Shown piece after piece: positions 27,540-35,215 of a stretch of 64,000 nucleotides of DNA; positions within the stretch are counted from its first letter, which is position 1; each line of letters begins with the position of its first letter. A program made the position numbers and the translations under genes. Source of the DNA: an uncultured Clostridium sp. (GTDB taxonomy: Bacteria > Bacillota > Clostridia > Clostridiales > Clostridiaceae); contig CAKVEW010000005.1 in the NCBI GenBank assembly GCA_934746015.1, positions 99,340 to 163,339 of the forward strand, written 5' to 3'. The notes beneath the pieces are model-generated. The model saw only the letters and a program-made list of their open reading frames with translations. It was not told the DNA's origin and did not search any database.

Positions 27540-28213
27540 TAAAGATTTCCACTTGTTAATCTTCCATTATTCATAGAGTAAATCTTATCTGCAACCTTCT
27601 CTGCAAAACTCATATCATGGGTTATAATTAGCATACTCATTCCATCTTTAGCTAAAGATCTTATTAGCTCTGAAACCTCTCCAGTTAATCCTGGATCTAA
27701 AGCTGATGTAGGCTCATCAAAACACATTAACTTAGGATTTAAAGCTAAAGCCCTACCAATAGCAACTCTTTGTTTTTGACCACCTGATAATTGATATGGG
27801 TAATTACTTATCTTATCTCCAAGTCCTAAAAAGTTTAAAATTTCCTTTGCATTTTTTACTGCTACTTCTTCTGATTGTCCTAAAACTCTTTTAGGTGCTT
27901 CAATTAAGTTTTCTAATACACTCATATGAGGAAAAAGGTTGAAATTCTGAAATACTAACCCAATTTCTCTTCTTGCCTCATTAAATTTATTCTTATCTTC
28001 ATAGATTCCGTTCTTGCATAAATATTTTTTATCTATTTCTATAGTCCCATTATCACAGTACTCTAGTCCATTTACACATCTTAATAATGTAGTTTTACCA
28101 CCACCAGAGGGTCCTACTATTACTACTACTTCTCCAGAATTTACTTCTAAATCTATTCCTTTTAAAACTTCTGAATTTCCAAATTGTTTTTTTAATCCTT
28201 CAATTCTTAACAT
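27533..28213 (-). CDS. Polar amino-acid ABC transporter ATPase
   Basis: A 226-residue ATPase of the GlnQ/ArtP type energising amino-acid import. Walker A GPSGGGKT (34-41), signature LSGGQKQR (about 135), Walker B LMCFDEPTSALDP, H-loop ITHD. ATG 28213 has GTAGGAGGGAC upstream, so the nine upstream residues of the longer frame are excluded. It follows the permease by 10 bp in the order binding protein, permease, ATPase. Confidence 0.92.
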   Translation of the reverse strand: MLRIEGLKKQFGNSEVLKGIDLEVNSGEVVVIVGPSGGGKTTLLRCVNGLEYCDNGTIEIDKKYLCKNGIYEDKNKFNEARREIGLVFQNFNLFPHMSVLENLIEAPKRVLGQSEEVAVKNAKEILNFLGLGDKISNYPYQLSGGQKQRVAIGRALALNPKLMCFDEPTSALDPGLTGEVSELIRSLAKDGMSMLIITHDMSFAEKVADKIYSMNNGRLTSGNLYN

Positions 28214-28223
28214 AGTGTCCCTC

Positions 28224-28874
28224 CTACTCATAATAATCAAATTTTCTTTCTATTAATTCTAATATTTTTGTTATTAGTCCATTAAAAATTAAATATACAA
28301 TGGCAACTACTACAAAAGGCATAATAGATGATATCCTGTTAGCTGCTATTTTAGCAATTTTCAACAATTCATCTAAGCCTACAACATATATTAATGCTGT
28401 ATCCTTTACTAAAGTAACTACTTCATTTGCTACTGGTGGAAATATTCTTTTTAATGCTTGAGGCATTATTATTCTAAAAAATGTATCTTTCTTAGTTAAA
28501 CCAAGAACTTCTGCTCCCTCAAATTGCCCTTTATCTATTGATAAAATACCGGCTCTAAATATTTCTCCAAAATAAGCTCCATAGTTCAATACCATTGCTA
28601 GTATAGCTGCTGGAAATCTTGGAATATTTATATTTATTAATGGTAGCCCAAAAAATATAAATAATATTTGAAGTAATAAAGGTGTTCCTCTTAAAACTAA
28701 CACATATATTCCTGTCAATGATTTAATTACCTTAATCTTTGATATTCTTCCAAGTGCAATTATTACGCCTAAAGGTATTGATAATATTAATGTTATTGCA
28801 AAAATTTCAATTGTAACTTTTAGCCCTTCTATTACTTGAGGGAAAAAAGCTATTATTTCATTTATTAGTTCCAA
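28224..28874 (-). CDS. Polar amino-acid ABC transporter permease
   Basis: A 216-residue membrane protein with about five helices and the HisM/GlnP signature RGTPLLLQILFIFFGLP plus the EAA loop QFEGAEVLGLTKKDTFFRIIMPQALKR. I place the start at TTG 28874, six bases after AGAGGTG; the in-frame GTG at 28883 would overlap that ribosome binding site. Works with the flanking lipoprotein and ATPase. Confidence 0.88.
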   Translation of the reverse strand: MELINEIIAFFPQVIEGLKVTIEIFAITLILSIPLGVIIALGRISKIKVIKSLTGIYVLVLRGTPLLLQILFIFFGLPLININIPRFPAAILAMVLNYGAYFGEIFRAGILSIDKGQFEGAEVLGLTKKDTFFRIIMPQALKRIFPPVANEVVTLVKDTALIYVVGLDELLKIAKIAANRISSIMPFVVVAIVYLIFNGLITKILELIERKFDYYE

Positions 28875-28897
28875 AATGAACACCTCTTTTATTTAAA

Positions 28898-29704
28898 TTA
28901 TTTAGCAATAATATCTTCTCCAAACCACTTCTTAGATATTTCTCCTGCTTTTCCTTCATCTATTAATTCCTTAAATGCTTTATTAAAAGCTTCCACTAAT
29001 TCTTTATCATCTTTTCTCATTCCTACAGCATAAGCTTCTGATCCAAAGTCTTCTTTTAATATCTTATACTTTTCAGCACCTCTTTGATTAGTATAATACT
29101 TAGCTAATATTTCATCAGCAACTACTGCATCTAATCTACCTGCTTCTAAGTCCATTAAAGCTTCATTGTTAGTATCAAAAGTTACAATCTTACCCTCCTT
29201 AAAAGATTCCTTTATATCACCATCAGCTTCTATAGCATCAACAGCACTTGACTGATTTTGTGCCCCAACTACAGCCCCTGCTAAATCTGCTTTAGAATTA
29301 ATATTAGAATCTGCCAAAGTAATTATAACTTGTCTATTATTTAAATACGGAGTTGAAAACTCAACCTTCTCTTTTCTTTCTTCAGTAATACTATATCCAT
29401 TCCAAATAAAATCTATATTTCCATTATTAAGTTCTGTCTCTTTCATGCTCCAATCTATTGGTTGAAGTTCAATTTCTTTTCCAAGTTTCTTTGATATTTC
29501 TTTTGCTAAATCTATATCAAAGCCTGCATACTCCCCATTCTCATCTTTAAATCCCATTGGTACAAAAGTATCATCAAATCCAAGTATCAATGTTTCTTTT
29601 TCTAGTGAATTTTCAACTTTCTTCTCACCACATGATATTAATGTAATTGATAGTATTGACATTAATGCTAATGATAAAATCTTTCTATTAATTTTTAAAT
29701 TCAT
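28898..29704 (-). CDS. Amino-acid ABC transporter substrate-binding lipoprotein
   Basis: A 268-residue solute-binding protein. The signal peptide ends in the lipobox LISC near residue 25, so it is lipid-anchored outside the membrane. The mature part is a family-3 binding fold (GFDIDLAKEISKKLGKEIEL, then GNIDFIWNGYSITEERKEKVEFS). Substrate class is polar amino acids; the exact ligand is not readable. ATG 29704 follows AAGGGGGATT. First gene of the transporter operon, behind a promoter with an 18-bp palindrome. Confidence 0.92.
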   Translation of the reverse strand: MNLKINRKILSLALMSILSITLISCGEKKVENSLEKETLILGFDDTFVPMGFKDENGEYAGFDIDLAKEISKKLGKEIELQPIDWSMKETELNNGNIDFIWNGYSITEERKEKVEFSTPYLNNRQVIITLADSNINSKADLAGAVVGAQNQSSAVDAIEADGDIKESFKEGKIVTFDTNNEALMDLEAGRLDAVVADEILAKYYTNQRGAEKYKILKEDFGSEAYAVGMRKDDKELVEAFNKAFKELIDEGKAGEISKKWFGEDIIAK

Positions 29705-29751
29705 ATTAAATCCCCCTTAACATTTTTCACTTATTGCTTTTCTTATTTATT

Positions 29752-29780
29752 ACTTTATCACGATAAAGTGTTGAAGTCAA
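29752..29780 (-). promoter_or_regulatory. Promoter with internal palindrome, amino-acid transporter operon
   Basis: On the minus strand -35 TTGACT (29775-29780), 17-base spacer, -10 TAAAGT (29752-29757). The perfect palindrome ACTTTATCACGATAAAGT (29752-29769) covers the -10 box and half the spacer, the position of a repressor operator. The regulator is unknown. Confidence 0.6.
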
Positions 29781-29808
29781 GAAAAATTATTATTTATTTT
29801 AATTAAAA

Positions 29809-29873
29809 AAGATAAATATCATATTCCTTCTGACTTCCTAAACTCAAAGTCAAAATCATATGATATTTATCTT
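29809..29873. repeat. Hairpin repeat with CTCCAAGTCAC-type loop, copy D
   Basis: A 16-bp perfect stem (AAGATAAATATCATAT, 29809-29824, with its complement at 29858-29873) encloses a loop containing CTGAC and CTCAAAGTCA (29843-29852). The stem sequence is the same as in copy C at 58.9 kb. It lies just past the cvfB-like gene and likely ends that transcript. Confidence 0.7.
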
Positions 29874-29893
29874 AATCTACTATGAATATTATT

Positions 29894-30736
29894 TTATTTT
29901 AATCTAGTTCCTTCTGTTTCTTGAACTATTTTACCTTCTTTCATTAATCCACCAAGTGCCATTTTAAAGTAATTTTTACTAGTGTTAAAAGTTGCTTTTA
30001 TATCTTCTGGTTTGGATTTATCATTAAAAGGCATAAAACCACCATTTTTCTTTAAATACTTTAATATATCCTCTTGAATTTTTTCTCTTTCGCTTAGTCT
30101 TGTTTGTCTAGGAGTTAATCCAATTACTCCATCTTCATATATTCTTTTAACTCTAAGTTTCATTTCAGTTCCTGGATATACTTCAGTATAATATTCATTA
30201 GGTAGAATTAATCCTCTATACTTTGAATCAATAGCAATGTGAACTGTTCCCCCTTGAGTTTTACCATATACTTGGCCTATTACTTCTTCTCCTACTTTAA
30301 ATTCCTTACCTTCTTCAGTAGCATTTAAAATATAATCTTCAACATCTGTAGTTGCAGCTATTCTATCTGTTTTATCTAAATAAATGTAAAATAAATATTT
30401 GCTTCCAGTATGTAATTTATACCTTTGTTCTTTTAATGGTACAAATATGTCTCTATCTAATCCAAAATCTATAAAAGCACCAAATTCAGTTTGAAAAACT
30501 ACTTTTAAATAACCAACATCACCAACTGTAACTAAAGGTTTTTTAAAGGTTGCAATTGGTCTATCCTTTGAATCTCTATAAACAAAAACCTCTAATTTAT
30601 CACCTATATTAATTTCTTTTCCTTCTGTCATTGACTTAGGTAATAAAACATCAGTTTTACCTTCGTCTCCTAAATAATATCCAAATTCTTTTTCTCTTTT
30701 AACTTCTAACAAATTATATTTACCTATGTTAACCAT
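29894..30736 (-). CDS. S1-domain RNA-binding protein, CvfB/YitL type
   Basis: A 280-residue cytosolic protein with repeated S1-like OB folds (about 70-135 GDVGYLKVVFQTEFGAFIDF; about 140-215 EVIGQVYGKTQGGTVHIAI) and a C-terminal winged-helix part (about 222-280). This is the CvfB layout; CvfB binds RNA and affects virulence gene expression in Staphylococcus aureus. ATG 30736 has CAGGAGGAAAA upstream. It follows the hexapeptide-repeat gene by 14 bp and probably shares its transcript. Confidence 0.85.
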   Translation of the reverse strand: MVNIGKYNLLEVKREKEFGYYLGDEGKTDVLLPKSMTEGKEINIGDKLEVFVYRDSKDRPIATFKKPLVTVGDVGYLKVVFQTEFGAFIDFGLDRDIFVPLKEQRYKLHTGSKYLFYIYLDKTDRIAATTDVEDYILNATEEGKEFKVGEEVIGQVYGKTQGGTVHIAIDSKYRGLILPNEYYTEVYPGTEMKLRVKRIYEDGVIGLTPRQTRLSEREKIQEDILKYLKKNGGFMPFNDKSKPEDIKATFNTSKNYFKMALGGLMKEGKIVQETEGTRLK

Positions 30737-30750
30737 TTTTCCTCCTGATT

Positions 30751-31251
30751 TTATAAGTATTTCCTGCTAATTTCAACATAATTCTTGGCAGATTGCTCTA
30801 TGCTTGCAATTTCTTCTTCTGTAAGTTTTCTTACTACCTTCGCAGGACTACCCATAATAAGAACGCCTTCTTCAAATTCTTTATATTGAGTTACTAAAGA
30901 TCCAGCACCTATAATAGTATTCTTTCCTATTTTTGCTCCATTTAGTATAATTGATCCCATACCTACTAGAACATTATCAGCAATAGTACATCCATGAATA
31001 ATTGCTCTATGTCCTACAGTAACATTTTTACCTATATTAGTTTCACAATGGAAATCTACATGAACAACTGAATTTTCTTGAATGTTGGTGTTTTCTCCAA
31101 TATGAATCTTACTCATATCTCCTCTTATAGTAGTTCCGAACCAAATATTAGCATTCTTTTCTATTACAACGTCTCCTATTATATCAACACTTTCTGAAAT
31201 ATAGCAAGTCTTATCAATTGATGGTTTAATTCCATTAAAATCTAAAATCAT
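30751..31251 (-). CDS. Gamma-carbonic-anhydrase-like hexapeptide-repeat protein
   Basis: A 166-residue left-handed beta-helix protein of the YrdA/PaaY/Cam group: repeats such as IGDVVIEKNANIWFGTTIRGD, IGENTNIQENSVVHVD and the conserved His set in VDFHCETNIGKNVTVGHRAIIHGC, which usually binds zinc in a trimer. Carbonic anhydrase activity is unproven for many members. ATG 31251 follows GGAGGGTGAG. First gene of the pair with the CvfB-like protein. Confidence 0.88.
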   Translation of the reverse strand: MILDFNGIKPSIDKTCYISESVDIIGDVVIEKNANIWFGTTIRGDMSKIHIGENTNIQENSVVHVDFHCETNIGKNVTVGHRAIIHGCTIADNVLVGMGSIILNGAKIGKNTIIGAGSLVTQYKEFEEGVLIMGSPAKVVRKLTEEEIASIEQSAKNYVEISRKYL

Positions 31252-31371
31252 TTCTCACCCTCCATATTATTTCATTTAAAGTTATTTTATCACTACTTAA
31301 TATTATTGTCATTATTTATACTTATTAAATACTATATATATAATATAACAATTTATTTAAAGGGGCTTAAT

Positions 31372-32382
31372 TTGGGAAGAAAAAAGGGTAAGGATATAGA
31401 TAATTTCGATAAAACTAATATCAAATATTACTATGGAATAGCAAATTACGATACTGCCTATTCAACTGGCAAGATTACTCCTATAGATGCTTATGAATAT
31501 GCATGTAAGATTGGATTAAATTTTATGTTTACTACAGATCATAATTCATATCTTTCTGATGAAGTATATCTAAAAGAAAGTAAGTATTCAAAATTTCAAG
31601 CTAGTAAAATTTATGCAGCTAGAATTAGAAAAAAGTACTCTGACTTTATTCCTCTAGTAGGTTTTAAATGTAGTACTAATTCATATAGTGATATAAACAT
31701 AATTAATACTAACAACTTTTTTACTAATACAATTGGAGATTTTAAAATCCTAACATTATGGATGCTTAATAACATAGATGCTTTTATAACCTTTAATTAT
31801 TCAAATAAAAGCACTAAAATACTTGATTATAATGAAGTTTTAAATAAAATAATTACTTCAGTAGAAGTTAATAGTAAAATAAAGCGAAATGACAAATATT
31901 ATTATAATTTATTAGATGCTGGTTGGATGCTAGGTGCAATAAGTAAAAATAATAATAACATACTTAATTTAGGTGATTCAGAAAACTTAACTGTTTGCAT
32001 TTGTAATAACCTATCAACTTCAAATATAATCTCAGCTTTTAGAGAAAGACGAACTTACTCTACTGAATCTAGATATCTAAAATTTTATTTTACAGTAAAC
32101 TCTGAGTTTATGGGAGAAGAAGTTTTTATATCATCATCTAGGATAAGATTTATGATTTATGCTGAAGATGTTAAGTACAAAATTAGAGAACTTCAAATAA
32201 TAAGTAATAATGGAAAGAATATAAGAACCATTGAGAACATTAATTTAAATAGCATTAAATATTTATATGAGCATAAGAAGGAAAATAATGAAACTTGGTA
32301 TATTATTAAAATAATTGAAGATGATAATAGAGTAGCATTTAGCTCTCCAATTTTTATAAGTGACAATAGCCAAAATAATTAA
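31372..32382 (+). CDS. Degenerate PHP-domain (CehA/McbA-like) protein
   Basis: A 336-residue protein whose N-terminal third follows the PHP phosphoesterase pattern (YGIANYDTAYSTGKITP, EYACKIGLNFMFTTDHN at 55-58), and whose C-terminal part resembles the beta-rich tail of CehA/McbA proteins. The HxH that opens the PHP metal site is replaced by A24-N-Y26, while TDHN remains. It may therefore be catalytically inactive or have changed chemistry. TTG 31372 is chosen because AAAGGGG lies just upstream; an earlier TTG at 31306 would add a hydrophobic lead of 22 residues and cannot be fully excluded. Confidence 0.65.
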   Translation: MGRKKGKDIDNFDKTNIKYYYGIANYDTAYSTGKITPIDAYEYACKIGLNFMFTTDHNSYLSDEVYLKESKYSKFQASKIYAARIRKKYSDFIPLVGFKCSTNSYSDINIINTNNFFTNTIGDFKILTLWMLNNIDAFITFNYSNKSTKILDYNEVLNKIITSVEVNSKIKRNDKYYYNLLDAGWMLGAISKNNNNILNLGDSENLTVCICNNLSTSNIISAFRERRTYSTESRYLKFYFTVNSEFMGEEVFISSSRIRFMIYAEDVKYKIRELQIISNNGKNIRTIENINLNSIKYLYEHKKENNETWYIIKIIEDDNRVAFSSPIFISDNSQNN

Positions 32383-32429
32383 ATAAATAAACATGACATT
32401 ACTTTTCAGAATGCCATGTTTATTTATTT
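32381..32429. terminator. Bidirectional terminator hairpin
   Basis: AAATAAATAAACATG (32381-32395) pairs perfectly with CATGTTTATTTATTT (32415-32429). It overlaps the stop of the PHP-like gene and is 10 bp from the end of the convergent membrane-protein gene. Confidence 0.75.
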
Positions 32430-32438
32430 TCAAAGCTT

Positions 32439-32774
32439 TTATTTTTCTTGATTTTTCAAATGTTTTACTCTATTAGGCTTAGCCTTTGGTCTAATTTCAA
32501 TTTTCTTTTCCTTTTGCTTAGGTCCACCTGTGTTATGGATATCCATAAACCACATAAAGAACCATAGTATAACTACAGTAAATAACATAGTTACCCAAAC
32601 ATTAGTAGATTTAACTAAGAATTGAACTAAAAATAAAACTACAGATATAGCTAATATAATCCATTTGTTTACTCTTACCTTTGAAAATACGTACTTTCTT
32701 CCAAATGTGAATGATAAAACCATTAATCCGATAGTAATAGCAATGTATACTATATAAAATAATATGTTGCCCAC
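32439..32774 (-). CDS. Small membrane protein, unknown function
   Basis: A 111-residue protein with about three hydrophobic helices in the first 80 residues and a lysine-rich, charged tail (KQKEKKIEIRPKAKPNR) likely in the cytosol. I chose GTG 32774 because AAAGGAGGAG lies seven bases upstream and translation then begins directly with a membrane helix; a longer frame to 32837 runs through that ribosome binding site. I do not recognise the family. Confidence 0.65.
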   Translation of the reverse strand: MGNILFYIVYIAITIGLMVLSFTFGRKYVFSKVRVNKWIILAISVVLFLVQFLVKSTNVWVTMLFTVVILWFFMWFMDIHNTGGPKQKEKKIEIRPKAKPNRVKHLKNQEK

Positions 32775-33017
32775 AGTATAACTCCTCCTTTGAAAGCTTC
32801 TATATTCTATATTAAAAGAAATACCATCTCTTTTCAAGATAAATTAATTTATTTATAATTTATTTCATTTATATATTTCTATTTACGAGTAAAAATTTAG
32901 CAAAATAATAATATTTATTATTATTTTTATTAAATTTATCAAAATACCCTTCTATTTTAAATAATTATTTGATAAAATATAGTAAGCAATTAAAAAATGT
33001 TAAAATGAGGTGATTTT

Positions 33018-33485
33018 ATGAGTATAAACCTTACTAATCAATTAGACGAATTAGACTTTCAAATATTAGAATTATTAATAAAAGATTGTAGAACTCCTTA
33101 CTTAGAAATAGCTAGAATATGCCACGTTAGTGGTGGTACTATTCACGTTAGAATGAAAAAAATGGAAGAGCTTGGTATAATTAAAGGGACAAGAATTTTA
33201 TTAAATTTACCTAAGCTTGGTTATGACGTATGCTGTTTTGTTGGAATATATGTAGACAAGACTTCTTCTTTCGATTTAGTTTTTGAAGAATTATCAAAAA
33301 TTAAAGAAGTGGTAGAGTTACATTTAACTACTGGTACTTATAGTATTTTTGCTAAGGTTGTATGTAAAAATATTTCAGATCTTCAAGACATATTACTAAA
33401 TAAAATTAATTCAATTACTGGAATACAAAGAACTGATACTATTATTTCTTTAAATCAACCTATAGACAGAAATATAACTATTTAA
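33018..33485 (+). CDS. Lrp/AsnC-family transcriptional regulator
   Basis: A 155-residue regulator: N-terminal helix-turn-helix (LDELDFQILELLIKDCRTPYLEIARICHVSGGTIHVRMKKM region, residues 8-50) and C-terminal ligand-binding RAM domain (about 70-145). Such proteins respond to amino acids and form octamers. ATG 33018 has GAGGTG upstream. It precedes a small DUF378 gene by 60 bp on the same strand; whether the two are linked is unclear. Confidence 0.9.
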   Translation: MSINLTNQLDELDFQILELLIKDCRTPYLEIARICHVSGGTIHVRMKKMEELGIIKGTRILLNLPKLGYDVCCFVGIYVDKTSSFDLVFEELSKIKEVVELHLTTGTYSIFAKVVCKNISDLQDILLNKINSITGIQRTDTIISLNQPIDRNITI

Positions 33486-33545
33486 TGTATAAATCCTATT
33501 TTATTGGTTAAACTATTCTCATAACCAATAAAAGGGAGGATTTTT

Positions 33546-33755
33546 ATGAAAGTATTAGATTCAATCGTTCTTATTTTAGTTATTGTTGGAGCTGTTAATT
33601 GGGGCTTAATTGGATTTTTCCAATATAATCTAGTTAACAATTTATTCGGCTTCATGCCTGCTTTAGAAAGAATAATATATGCATTAGTAGGTATTGCTGG
33701 ACTATATTCACTTTCATTTTTTGGAAAAAATAGATATATTAGCTCAAATGAATAA
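33546..33755 (+). CDS. DUF378 small membrane protein
   Basis: A 69-residue protein with two predicted transmembrane helices (about 5-25 and 40-60). The motif LVIVGAVNWGLIGFF followed by ALVGIAGLYSL is diagnostic for DUF378, a small family of unknown function. ATG 33546 has AAAGGGAGGA upstream. Confidence 0.88.
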   Translation: MKVLDSIVLILVIVGAVNWGLIGFFQYNLVNNLFGFMPALERIIYALVGIAGLYSLSFFGKNRYISSNE

Positions 33756-33759
33756 TATA

Positions 33760-33795
33760 GATATAAAGGGAGTAATTAATTACTCCCTTTATATC
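33760..33795. terminator. Perfect bidirectional hairpin
   Basis: GATATAAAGGGAGTAATT (33760-33777) is followed by its exact complement AATTACTCCCTTTATATC (33778-33795), with T-tract TTTTT beyond on the + strand. Serves the convergent DUF378 gene and overlaps the end of the deacetylase-like gene. Confidence 0.8.
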
Positions 33796-35135
33796 TTTTT
33801 AATATCAGAAAATCTATATCCTAACTCATTTGCTGTATTAACTATCTTTTTTAAAATGGAATCTTTTTTATACTTATATAGTATATTACCATTCCCATCC
33901 ACCCATATATCTATACTTTTAATTTCTATGCTCAAGTGATAAAAAAAGCTAAACTCTTTACTATCATTATTATTCTTTATTGAATTTATAAGTTTCTCAC
34001 CAGTATCATCATCTACATAACCTAATGGAGTTGGAATGTACTTAGTATACTCATTATTCTCACTAGTTATAATCTTATCATTATAAATCCCAATAGCTGG
34101 TTCATATATTATTTTAAAATACTCTTCAAATATTTTTTGTTGTTCAGCAGTTGTTTTATAATGTGGTGTTTCCCAATAACTAATTGGTATATTAAGCTTG
34201 CTTGCTACAGCTAATGCACTCTCTACTCTATTTCTAATATCTTCTGGATTATTATATCCATCATCTCCAAACTCAAAACCTGTTACACTATTACTATCTT
34301 TATATTGATGTGTATAACCATGTAAGCCTACTGAACCACCTCTATTAATAATATAATCTAATGTAAATACAAAATTTGCATTTTCCATTGATTCTTTTTT
34401 GGAAATATCATTATCAATATTTGAATCCTTATTTATATACCTAGGTATCCAAGAAATGCTAAAGCCTTCATTATCTTTATCCATATAATCAACAACTAAT
34501 CTTACTTTTTCTAAAGCACCCTTAGCAAGATAAACATCTCCTGCTGTAAAATCTTCAAATCTAATATAAGCTTTTTTATCATTTTCATTTTCTTTTTTAT
34601 TTTGAATATCATTATCTATTTTATTATCAATATTAATTATATTATTATCATAATTCCAAAAAGTAGTAAGATCTAATATTTCACATAAGTCAAATAAAGA
34701 AATATAATATTCACCATTTTCTATAAATAAATCACCTCTTAAAGAAATTTTATTATTATTTTTTTCAAAAGATTTTTCATTTATATCAATTATTACTTCG
34801 TTATTAATTATTATATTATTATCTACAAGTATTTCTTTGGAATCCAGCTTATGTATAATGTCTTCTAATGCAATATATATTCTATTACTTTTATATAAAA
34901 CCTTGCTTTCTAAATTTATTTTTCTATTTTTATAAATAAAACTTAAATTATAAGGTAAATTTTCTCTAATATTACTTTCAGCTTTATCATTAACTAAGGT
35001 TCTTATAAATTCTTGCCCTGGTGTATTATAGTATGCTTCATTCACTGCAAGGCTGATATAAGCTGGAAAGTTAAAAAATGAAATAATTATAGAAAATAGC
35101 ACTATGTTAGAAAATATCTTTATATTTCTTTTCAC
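33789..35135 (-). CDS. Secreted DUF2334 polysaccharide-deacetylase-like protein
   Basis: A 448-residue exported protein. Residues 1-30 look like a signal peptide. Residues 50-165 resemble the copper-amine-oxidase N-terminal-like domain often found on clostridial surface proteins. Residues 190-440 fit DUF2334, a deacetylase-like barrel: RFEDFTAGD, GGSVGLHGYTHQY with its HxxxH pattern, and SYWETPHYKTT. It could act on cell-surface glycan, but substrate is unknown. Start GTG 35135 with AGGAGATG upstream. The stop lies within the terminator hairpin. Confidence 0.8.
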   Translation of the reverse strand: MKRNIKIFSNIVLFSIIISFFNFPAYISLAVNEAYYNTPGQEFIRTLVNDKAESNIRENLPYNLSFIYKNRKINLESKVLYKSNRIYIALEDIIHKLDSKEILVDNNIIINNEVIIDINEKSFEKNNNKISLRGDLFIENGEYYISLFDLCEILDLTTFWNYDNNIINIDNKIDNDIQNKKENENDKKAYIRFEDFTAGDVYLAKGALEKVRLVVDYMDKDNEGFSISWIPRYINKDSNIDNDISKKESMENANFVFTLDYIINRGGSVGLHGYTHQYKDSNSVTGFEFGDDGYNNPEDIRNRVESALAVASKLNIPISYWETPHYKTTAEQQKIFEEYFKIIYEPAIGIYNDKIITSENNEYTKYIPTPLGYVDDDTGEKLINSIKNNNDSKEFSFFYHLSIEIKSIDIWVDGNGNILYKYKKDSILKKIVNTANELGYRFSDIKKI

Positions 35136-35177
35136 TTAAATACATCTCCTAATACTTTAATATTACTATTTTATACC

Positions 35178-35210
35178 TAATAAAGCCTACTTTAATAGTA
35201 GGCTTTATTA
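35178..35210 (-). terminator. Terminator of the HPr-kinase-like gene
   Basis: TAATAAAGCCTAC (35178-35190) pairs with GTAGGCTTTATTA (35198-35210), six bases past the stop of the minus-strand gene. Confidence 0.75.
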
Positions 35211-35215
35211 ATTAT

